NCBI RefSeq assembly: GCF_026898115.1
Contig: NZ_CP114036.1
Span: 1,302,001 to 1,366,000, forward strand
DNA length: 64,000 bases
Source of the DNA: Streptomyces sp. S465
Lineage (GTDB): Bacteria; Actinomycetota; Actinomycetes; Streptomycetales; Streptomycetaceae
Direction of reading: 5' to 3'
The number at the start of each line of letters is the position of its first letter. Positions within the stretch are counted from its first letter, which is position 1. Positions 9,792 to 18,700 of this stretch are shown piece by piece. The position numbers and the translations under genes are program-made. The notes under the pieces are model-generated. The model saw only the letters and a list, made by a program, of their open reading frames with translations, made no database searches and had not been told where the DNA came from.

Positions 9792-10931
9792 CTACGGCCG
9801 GACGACGTCGTTACGGGCGATCAGCCCTTCGCGGGTGAGCGTGAAGTTCTGCTGGAACGAGCCGGGCCGGAGGTTATGGGTGACGGATTTGACGAAGTAC
9901 TCCCCGTCGTAGGTGACCCCCGCGCCCCGGACGCCGACGAGCTGACGCGGCTGGAGGATGTACCCGTGCCGGCTGACGTCGAGCGAGCCGGACCCGGAGA
10001 TGGCGTCGGCCGACGTGGCGGCGCGCGCGAGCGCCTCCGCCTCGGCCTGCGCCCGGTCCTTCTTGGCGGTGCCGGAGAGCGTCTTGCGCTTGAGGGCGGG
10101 CGTGGCCCGTTTGCCCAGGGGCGGGCGGAGCGGACTGATGTCGGGCTGGGCGAGGAGGGTGGCGGTGCGGGTGGCCGGGTCCTGCACCCGGGCCTGCGGC
10201 TCCTCGCGGGCGGTCCCGTCATAGGCGAACGTCAGCTGGTCGACGGTGGAATTGACGTCCATGTTGACGGTGAGGGCGTGCTGGGGTGTGCCGATGCGCT
10301 TCTCGGGTCCCCAGTAGGCGGTGGAGACCTCGGGGACGGGCCCGGGGATGAGGTAGAAGACATAGCCGTTGGCCTGGGCCAGGTCGGTGACGTACTGGAG
10401 GTCGGTGCCGGTCTGGTAGTCCACGCGGCGCTGCGCGTTGGGCGGCTGGAGGATCTTCTCCCTGACGACGTCGGCCTCGATGCCGTAGTCGGTGTACTTG
10501 GCCAGGATGCGGCTGACGCGCTGCCAGGGTGAGAGGTTGGGGTAGCGGTCGGTGCGCTCCTCGAGGTCCATGAGGAGGGTGAGGTCCTCGCCGGTGACGG
10601 TGAGGGTCGTCTGCCCCGGCTGATTGCTGGCCCCCACCTCGTGGCGCACGATGAGCCCGTCGAGGAGGACGATCGGCGTTCCCTTGACGACGGCCGTGAC
10701 GATCACACGGGTGCGGGGGTCGAAGAACCCCTCCGGGAGCAGCCGGTCGACGATCGCCCCCTTCTTGGTGAGGTCGAACGCCATCTGGAAGCCGCTGCGT
10801 TCGCCCGCGGTGGTGGTGATCTGCGCGGACAGCAGCGCCTCGGTGACCTCGGCCGGCACCGGGCGGGTGAGCTGGGGCCCCATGCGTAATTCCAGGTGGA
10901 TGGGCCCCTGCCCGACGGGCTCATCGGCCAT
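9792..10931 (-). CDS. gpD-like baseplate hub protein (VgrG N-half)
   Basis: 379-aa protein of the phage late control D / gp27-like hub family. Markers are GFQMAFDLTKKGAIVDRLLP (tube-adapter domain), LTVTGEDLTLLMDLEE and a central KYTDYGIEADV segment, then a C-terminal GEYFVKSVTHNLRPGSFQQ, which is near-universal at the end of these hub proteins. It forms the trimeric adaptor between the hexameric tube and the spike. The ATG at 10931 (MADEPVG) is preferred; a GTG at 10940 is in frame. It overlaps the upstream LysM-protein stop by 11 bases. Confidence 0.9.
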   Translation of the reverse strand: MADEPVGQGPIHLELRMGPQLTRPVPAEVTEALLSAQITTTAGERSGFQMAFDLTKKGAIVDRLLPEGFFDPRTRVIVTAVVKGTPIVLLDGLIVRHEVGASNQPGQTTLTVTGEDLTLLMDLEERTDRYPNLSPWQRVSRILAKYTDYGIEADVVREKILQPPNAQRRVDYQTGTDLQYVTDLAQANGYVFYLIPGPVPEVSTAYWGPEKRIGTPQHALTVNMDVNSTVDQLTFAYDGTAREEPQARVQDPATRTATLLAQPDISPLRPPLGKRATPALKRKTLSGTAKKDRAQAEAEALARAATSADAISGSGSLDVSRHGYILQPRQLVGVRGAGVTYDGEYFVKSVTHNLRPGSFQQNFTLTREGLIARNDVVRP

Positions 10932-11295
10932 GGCGCCCACCGCCTCCGCCCGGGAACCCGCCCGGGATCGCTATCTCCTCGCCCGGCTCGGCGGTCAGCT
11001 CGCGCGGGTCGAGGACGGGGTTAGCGTCGGCGATCCGCCACCACGCGGCGGGGTCGCCGAAGTAGCGCTGACCGAGGTGGTCGGGGCGTTCGCCACCGCT
11101 GACGGTGTGGGTGGCGGTGCCCTCGGGGTTCGCGCTGATGGGCGGCAACAGCCGCCGCTTGACGTACCGGACGGGGGTGCCGTCGGGTTGGGTGTGGATC
11201 CCGATCTCGGCGTCGTGGTAGCGGCTGGAGCGGGGGTAGGGGTGCGATCCGGGTATCGCGTCGAGCGCGCTCTCGTACGACTGTGGCTCTGCCAT
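10921..11295 (-). CDS. LysM-like CIS adaptor protein
   Basis: 124-aa protein. Residues 20-60 are a beta segment (SSRYHDAEIGIHTQPDGTPV, KRRLLPPIS) and residues 65-110 a LysM-like domain (HTVSGGERPDHLGQRYFGDP, WWRIADANPVLDP), ending in a glycine-rich tail. Small LysM proteins at this place in eCIS operons act as tube initiators or adaptors between the tube-like protein and the gpD hub. It starts three bases after the stop of the upstream CIS tube-like gene. Confidence 0.8.
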   Translation of the reverse strand: MAEPQSYESALDAIPGSHPYPRSSRYHDAEIGIHTQPDGTPVRYVKRRLLPPISANPEGTATHTVSGGERPDHLGQRYFGDPAAWWRIADANPVLDPRELTAEPGEEIAIPGGFPGGGGGRHGR

Positions 11296-11298
11296 CCG

Positions 11299-11985
11299 CT
11301 ACACCCTCCCCAGCCCGATGTCCCCGCTGTTCAGCCCCAACGCACTGAGCGCCCCGCCACGCGCCGCCGCCGCGAGCCGCTCCTTCTGCGCGAGGTGCGC
11401 GAGGTAGAGCTCGGCGCCACGGTGGCCGGCGGGGAGGTCGCTGATGGTGAGCACCTTCAGCCCGATGCCGAGGGACGCCCGGATGGGATTGAGATTGACG
11501 TCGAACGCCGATTCGTTGATGGAGAGTTCCGTGATACGGACCGGCATGACGCGCTTGCTGCCCCAGGTGAAGAGCGTCAGCGGCATCTCGATCGGGGTGA
11601 TCTCGATGGTCCCCTTCTTGGCGAGCCGCATGGCCTCCCGTAACGCCGCGGTGGTCGGCTGCACGAGCATTTCCAGGGTCGCGAGCTGCGGGTGTATCCC
11701 GTCGGGCGCGGCCACCTCGAACTGATCGGTCGCATCGATCTCCGCGGTGAACTTCCACGTCTCCTGGGCGGGCCCCTTGAGCCTCAGCGCCTCATTCCGG
11801 TCCCCGCTTCCGCTGCCGCCCCCGCCGCTGTCTGCTTGGTCCCCGGCGGATTGGGGTGAGAGCGAGCGTTCCAGGGTGTCGGGGTTGAACTGCAGCACGA
11901 TGATGCGTTGGGGGGTGCCGCGCTCGGGGTCGACGAGGACGATGCCGGAGCGGATGGGCTTGGGGATGTCGGCGTAGGTGGTCAC
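11299..11985 (-). CDS. CIS tube-initiator-like protein (Afp7 N-terminal type)
   Basis: 228-aa protein. The opening GIVLVDPERGTPQRIIVLQF NPDTLERSLSP pattern and ITPIEMPLTLFTWGSKRVMP are characteristic of the 'CIS tube protein' family that forms the tube layer resting on the baseplate hub. In other systems the LysM part is fused to the same polypeptide; here the following 124-aa gene carries it. It starts at a GTG at 11985 with a GGAGG site seven bases upstream, and that GTG overlaps the stop of the candidate immunity gene (GTGA). The putative immunity gene is thus inserted in phase with operon translation. Confidence 0.82.
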   Translation of the reverse strand: MTTYADIPKPIRSGIVLVDPERGTPQRIIVLQFNPDTLERSLSPQSAGDQADSGGGGSGSGDRNEALRLKGPAQETWKFTAEIDATDQFEVAAPDGIHPQLATLEMLVQPTTAALREAMRLAKKGTIEITPIEMPLTLFTWGSKRVMPVRITELSINESAFDVNLNPIRASLGIGLKVLTISDLPAGHRGAELYLAHLAQKERLAAAARGGALSALGLNSGDIGLGRV

Positions 11986-12761
11986 AGGCGGGCCTCCAGG
12001 CGCTCGACCAAGGGAGAGTAGTCATGGTCAGGGAAGATCTCCGGAAACAGCTCCAGCATGCCCTCAAGATATCCACGGATCTCTCCGAATCCCCGGGCGA
12101 GCGAAATATCGGTGTACAAATACTGCCACCCGTACGTCCCCTTGGTGAGCAAGATCGCGTCCAAGTACTCCCGGTACGTGATGTCCATTTTGATGAAACC
12201 GGGAGGGTAGGGAGAGGCACCAATATCCGCAACGTCGCTGTACCAGACCTCAAGCGGACCGAGGCCAGGCTTGAGCCGGATATACGTGAGCATGCCCGCT
12301 CCGGAACGCGGCGTCTGATCCATAACGCGTAGTTCCGACAAGAATTGGCGTTGGAACTCCGTGTCCGCTCCCCGGGCAGGGCCATCTGGCTGACTCAGTA
12401 TGTCGTGGAAGGGACGCAGGAAGAACTCGCCACTGATCTCCGGCAGTTCACGAGTATGGAGGATGCTGTTGTCGGCCGCTTCTTCTTCGTCGTCGTAAGC
12501 GACGTCATCATCCTCGTCATCCTCCCCGGCTCGGGTCGACCATCGACATCCGAAGTCGATGAAGCGCAGTCCGCACGACCTGATGTCCTCATCCAGCACC
12601 AGGTCCGCCCATTTCTCGTTGAAGGCGCCCAGCGGCGGAAGGGCCTCCAAGGGAGGGGTCAGCCGGTCGGTGTCTCCACAGTCGGCGTCCAGTACCGGAC
12701 AGTTCGCAATCTCCTCCAGTGACGTCAGATGCCGCTGTTCATTCGGGGTCAACTCCGACAT
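11982..12761 (-). CDS. Acidic protein, candidate immunity protein for the upstream nuclease-tipped DUF4157 protein
   Basis: 259-aa protein that I do not recognise as a known structural CIS component. It is strongly acidic, with a run of mainly Asp/Glu at residues 80-97 (EDDEDDDVAYDDEEEAAD), and has no signal peptide or membrane segment, so it should be cytoplasmic. It begins 34 bases after the stop of the gene whose product ends in a nuclease-like domain, with its own GAAAGGAAAGG site, and ends with a GTGA overlap into a structural CIS gene. The DNA is visibly lower in GC than the flanking structural genes (32 of 60 bases at 12061-12120). Immediate downstream position, acidity and shared composition fit an immunity protein of a polymorphic toxin; this is inference. 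It could instead be a chaperone or adaptor for the effector. Confidence 0.55.
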   Translation of the reverse strand: MSELTPNEQRHLTSLEEIANCPVLDADCGDTDRLTPPLEALPPLGAFNEKWADLVLDEDIRSCGLRFIDFGCRWSTRAGEDDEDDDVAYDDEEEAADNSILHTRELPEISGEFFLRPFHDILSQPDGPARGADTEFQRQFLSELRVMDQTPRSGAGMLTYIRLKPGLGPLEVWYSDVADIGASPYPPGFIKMDITYREYLDAILLTKGTYGWQYLYTDISLARGFGEIRGYLEGMLELFPEIFPDHDYSPLVERLEARL

Positions 12762-12795
12762 TGGCCTTTCCTTTCAGTGGCGCAGAACAGCGCGC

Positions 12796-15700
12796 TTAGT
12801 TGAACCTGAAGTAACCGTACCTTTCCCGGTGTTTCAGCATGGCCAGGAGTCCAGGAAGGTCTGCTATCACTCTCCCGCTCGGGAGGGAGTACTTCCGCAT
12901 CGCGTTTCTCATCTCCTGAAAGTCGTTGAACTTCCCGGCCCTGCTCCGCTCCTGCATGAAGGCATCCATGAACGCTTTCCGCTGGGAGCGCTTACTGGAG
13001 AGATTCACCCGGAATCCAAATGCGACTTCGATTTCAGGACGCGTGGCCGTATTGATCGGAACCGAGGAGAGCGGGGCGTAGTTGTGCACCGGCACCGGAG
13101 GAGGGGGGAACCGCAGCGTCGCCACGTTCCGCGATCCGGGCTGTAGCTTTTTCCAATGCGAGCGGCTGCGTCCCGAACCTCGCTCCTTTTTGTACATGCC
13201 CCACGCGGCATCGATCTTTTCGGGGAATCCCCTGGGGTACGTGGGGCCATGCGGATAGGGGCCAGGACTTTTGCCCGCGTAACGCTTCAGCTTCACCTCG
13301 TACCACCCGGGAAGTGGCGGATTCAACTTCGACGGTTCACCGAATATGTTCGCCGGTATCTTCTCGAAATTGTCGTAGAAGGGTCCATTTATGTCGTTCC
13401 GGGCAGGAACGAAGTTGGATGTCTTGGCGGGACCTCCCAATTGCCGGGGGATCAGGTGCATGCGATCCCATTGGTGCGGATTGTTCTGGAGGTCATACCT
13501 CACCAGGTAATCCCAACCTTCGGTGTACTGCCCCGACGGTTTCCTCCCGTATTCCTTTCCATACTCTGGGTTTATGTACTCGGCCACTGTCGTGATGGCC
13601 GGCCGCACATAGTTCTGTGGCGTCGGGCTGATCCCCGGATCCGGTAGTTGATATTTCTGGAGGTACCGCATCACGCTCTGCTTGTAGCCTCGCGTCACTG
13701 TGCCGCCAGGGTTGAGGCTGGCGCGCACCTGAAACCTCTCGCCGCCCATCACGTACAGGCGGGTGAGGCGATACCGGCGGCGCAGAACGGAAAGCAGGGA
13801 GTCCAGCGTATCCTTGTGCACTCCGGGCTCGAGCTCACCTTCGATGATCGGGCGAATCCGGGCGATGATCAGCGCCAACTGCGCATCCTTGAAGTTGGAC
13901 GACTCCTCCTCTTCTCTCCGGTCATCACGCTTTTCGTCCTTGTTCCCCCTATTTCCCTTACCGCGTGATCCCTTACTCCCTTTACCGTCCTTATCGGGTT
14001 TGGGTTTCCGGGAACCGGGCTTGTCTTCGTTCTTGTCGTGCTTGGGCCTCCTGCCGTCATCCTCCCCGGGCTTCTTGGACTTGTGAGGAGCGTCGTTGTC
14101 GCCCTTGGGCCTGCGGGGGCCGTCCTTGTCCTCTGTCGACTTGGTCGGGCCCGGAACCTCGGACTTGGCCGGGTCCTGGTCGTCGCGCTTCAGCGGGGAG
14201 CCGTTGTCGTCCTTGTCCGGCTTGGGCCTCGTCTCCGGTTCGGGCTTCGGCTTGGCCGGGGGTTCCGGCTTGGGCTTGGGCTTGGCCGTGGGGGCTGGGC
14301 GGGTGTCCGGGCGGTCCTCGGCGGGCTTGGGCTTGCCGTTCTTGTCCTTGGTGGTGGGGGCTGGGGTCTTGGCGTCGGGTGTGGGCTTCGGCCTGCCGGG
14401 GGTTTCAGGCCGGGTGGGTTTGGGGTGGGGGCGCGATGGCGTTGTGGGCTTCGGCTTCGTGGTCGTTGTCGTTGTGGGGCGCGTTGCGGGAGTACTCGTC
14501 CTCGGTGAGGTCGGCTCTTGCGACTTCTCGTCGGGCTTCGGCTTGCCGCCCCGCCCGTCCGAGCCCTCCCCGTCCGTACCGCCCTTGCCGCCGGCTCCGT
14601 CCTTGCCGCCCTTGCCCTGGCCCAGCTTGGCGGCGATGGCCTTGAAGCGCCGGCCCACCTTCGCGACGTACTTGCCGATGCCGGACAGCAGCGCCTCGTA
14701 GGCCAGTTCGAGGAGCGCCACGATGCCCGCCGCGACGGCCTTCGCGAAGAGGATTCCCGCGCCGCCCATGCGGACGAGCTTCAGCCAGTCCAGGACCGCG
14801 CCCACCGCGCGCAGGATCGCCCCGAGCGCGCCGATGGCCGTGCGGATGGCGTCGATGACGGCCATCACCCAGCCCGCGCCCGGGATGAGCTTGGCGATGA
14901 CCTTGGTGATGACGATCTCGCCGATGATGAGGGGGAGTTGGGGGACGATCGCGTCCCACGTCTCCTTGACGATCCGCTCCAGGGTGAAGCCGCCCTTGAA
15001 CAGCTTGTCCAGGATGGCCTTCGGGACGCCGATGATCTCCTCGATCTTGGACTGGAACCACTCTTTGACGGCGGACTTGACCTCCCGGAACAGATGGTTC
15101 TTCGCGCCGTCCACCGCCGAGTTCTTGGCGCCGCTCAGCCAGCCGCCGGGGTCGGAGAGGAAGTCGACCGCGATGAGCATGAAGTCGCCGAGCGCGCCCA
15201 GCAGTTTGGAGGCGAAGTCCAGGACTGCCTTGACCGCGTCCACGACGGCCTTCACCACGTCGAGCAGCATCTTCTTGAGGACGTCGAGGATGCCGCTCAG
15301 CAGCTTGCCAAGGGCGTTCAGCAGGTCGGTGACGGCCTGCTTGAGCATGGTGGCGAGCTTGTTGACGAGGGCGATCGCCGCCTCGACCAGGCCCATGATG
15401 ACGTTCCGGATGCGCTTGGCCAGGTCGATGACGGCCCGCACCATCGCCTTGGCGAACTCGATCAGGTCGTTGATGAAGTTCTTGATCGCGTCGACGATCG
15501 CCTTGCGGGCGTCGTTGATCCAGCGTTCGACCGTCTCCTTGAAGTTCTTGATGAAGCCGACGACCGCGTCACGCGCCTCCCTGATGACGCGGACGATCGC
15601 GTTCTTGATCTCGATGACCTTGTTCTTGATCCAGTCGAAGGCCTTGCTGACCCAGTTGCCGGACTCCTGGACGCTGTCGTCGCGCTTCTTCTCGGCGTCC

Positions 15701-18700
15701 CGTTCGGCCTGGTCGCCCTTGTCCTGGATCTTCTTGTCGCTGTCGTCCTTCTCCTTGTCGACGTCCTTGTCGGTCTGCTCTTCCTTGTCCTTGACGTCCT
15801 TGCGGATCTTGTCGTGCCGTTCGGTCTTCTTGTCCCCGAGAGACTGGAGCTCCTTGTCCTGCTCCGTGCGCCAGTCCGCGCGTTCGGCGGTGACCTCTGT
15901 CATCGCCTTCTCGCGCTCGCTCGCCTGGCTCTTGGTGTTGGCGGCTATCTCGGCGTCGACCTGTCGCTTGTGTTGCCGCTGGCCGTCCCGGAAGTCGCGG
16001 TCCTTGGTCTGCCGCCCTTCGGACATGCGCTGCCGGCCGTCGGTGAATGCCGCCTGGAACTGCGGTCCGCGTTCGTGCTCGGCCACTTCCGACGCGGCCT
16101 CGGGCGGTACTGCCCCCGTCGTGGCGCCGCCCTGGGGCGCACCGCCGCCCCCGCCGCCCTGCTGTCCGGGGACCTTCGCGGCCATCTGTTCCTGGGGAGC
16201 GTCGGGATAGACCTGGTCCTCGCCCATCCCCCGGCCGGCGTCGTCGCGGCCCGTCGCGACGGTCTCCTGGCCCTTGGTGTCGACGGCGGAGCCCTGCTCA
16301 CCGGCCGTCTGGTCGGCGGCGCCCCGCATCCGCACGCCCGGTGCGTTGCCCGCCTGGGCCTGCTTGAGCGCTTCGTCCTTGGTCGGCAGCCCGGCGAACT
16401 TCGCGGCCAGGGCCTGGGGGTCCACTACGGGTTTGTCGGCGCCGAAAAGGCTCGCGACCCCGTTCACGATCTTGCCGCCGATGAAGCCCAGCGCCATCTT
16501 GAAGGTGTCCCAGCCGCCCGGCTCCTCGGCCTTCTCCGCCTCGATCTGGCCCTCGGGCTCCTTGGCACCCGTGACCTCGGCCTCTTCCTGCTCCGGGGCC
16601 TCGGACTTCTGGGCCGGGTCCTGCGAGTACTGGGCCGGTGCGTCGGTCTCCGGCTTGCCCTGGAGGGTCCGCGGGGCGCCTGCCGGGCGCCGCATCGAGG
16701 GCGGGGCGGCGGCGAGCGCCTTGTGTTCGTCGCCGACGGTGCGGTCCACCGAACCGCTCACGCCGGTCATGGCCTGAAGCGCCACATGGGGCTTGAGCTT
16801 CGAGGCCGTGGACAGGCCCGCTTCCGGGGACACCTGGGAGAGGTTCGGGGACGGTCCGGAATCCCTCTTCTTGCTCTTGGCCGGGGCGGACGCCTTGCCG
16901 CCACCACCGCCCACACCGCCGCCGCCCCCACCGCCGCCGCCTCCGCCCGCACCGCTGGGTGCCTTCGCCGCCGGAGCCGACGTGGGCTTCTCGGTCTCCG
17001 GGGTCGGGGCCGGTGCGGACGTGGGGGCGGGGGCCGACGCCGCGGGTTCGGCGGTCTTCTGGGGTTCCCTGGTGGACGGCGCCGGCTCCGCTGCCGGAGC
17101 CTCGGTCCGAGTCCCCGTACGCTCCCCCGGCGAACTTGGCTCGCTTCGCGCCCCGCTGCTCGCCCCGCCCGGCGTATCCGCGTTCGACCCACCCGTGACC
17201 TGGGTGTCCCGCGCGGGTGAGGGGGACGGGGAGTCGGCGGTCGGCTCGCTCCGGCCCGACGGCGCCGCGGCCGTCTTCTTCTGTTCCCGTTCGGCCGCGG
17301 GCTCCTGCGCGGCCGCCTGACCGCCCACCGCCTGCTGCGACGCCTTTTCCCGCGCACCGCCGGATGTCTCGCCCGCCGCGGGAGTGCCCTTCTCCTCCTT
17401 CGCGGCCTGTTCTCCGGTCTCGCTGCCGCCCTCGGACCTGCCCGCGGCCTCCTGCACCGTCATCTGGGCGACGACGGGTCCGTCCTTCGGGTCGGCGCCG
17501 CTCTTCGGGTCCCTCGTCGCGGCCGGTCCCGGGCGGCTCTCCGCGGCCTGCTCCACGGCGAGACCGCCGAGACCGCCGAGCCCGTCGCCTCCCGGAGCGC
17601 CGCGGTCCGCCTCTGCCGAGGGCTCGGGAGTTTCGGTGGCCGCGTCGGCGGCGTCCTCCTCGGGTTCGGCCTCCGCCGCCTCGTCCTCGGCGTCCTCGGC
17701 GTCCCGCTCGGCCTGGACCTTGTCGGCCTTGGTCACCGGAGGGGCGGGGAAGGACGGGAGCGGAGGGGCGGCGGACGAGGAGGGGTCGAGCTCGTCCGCG
17801 GTCGGTACGCCGGAGACGTCGAGGTCCTGGGCGGGCAGGAAGTCCTCGGGCTGGAGCTTGATGTCCCAGGCGCTCTTCTCCTCGCCCCCGACGTCGACCT
17901 CCGACTCGCTGCCGGAGCCGAACGGATCCTCCTCGGCCTGCTCCTCCGGGCCGTCGAGGTCCTGGGCGCGTACTCCGTCGAGGGTGGAGATCGCGCCGGA
18001 CGGCCGGGGGTCCTTGCCGGACGCCACCGGCGAACCGGTGGGCTTCTCCGCCCCCCGTTCGTCCTCCTGCTTCGGCTGCCTGCCCGCCACGAGCGCATCG
18101 ACCGCGCCCGGACGGTTCTTGGCCGCCGACTCCTCCTTGCTCGGTGTCGCGACGCCCTGCTGTTCCTGCTCTTCCTGCGCTTCCTGCCCCTGTTGCTCTC
18201 TCCCGGCCTTCCCGGAGCCCTCGGACTGCTTCTCACCGTCCTGTCGCCCGTCCCCGGACGTCCGGTCCGAGGGCGAGGACGGTGCGGCCTGCTTCTGGCC
18301 CCCGTTCCCGCCCCTGTCCTGGCCCCCGTTCCCGTCCCCGTCCTGACCCTCCTTCCGCGACGCGTCCCCGCCGTTGCGCGGCGTACTGCCGGGGGCGCCC
18401 TCCGCGGCGGGCTGGTCCACCTCCGGGCCCGGTGCCGGTGCCGGCCGCCGCTCCTCCGCACGGTGCTCCTCCGCCGTCCGGCGCTCGTTCTCGCGCTCGA
18501 ACAGCAGCTCCTCGACCGGGTCCGGCTCGACGGCCGGGGCCGCCAGGGGTTCCGGCTCCAGGTTGTCGTCCGCCTCGATCTCGTCGACGAAGTCGAGCAC
18601 CCGCTCGTGCTCCGCGCTCAGGAGCCTGGTTTCGAGGCGGTCGAGGACCGCGTCCTGCACCTCGTCCGGCATCCGCGCCAGCTGCATACGAGTGCGCTTG

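Noticed and set aside
14518..17220. Plus-strand frame of 900 codons opposite the DUF4157 gene
   Set aside because: Shadow of the coding strand; hydrophobic Leu/Val/Asp pattern arises from Lys/Glu/Ala codons read in reverse.
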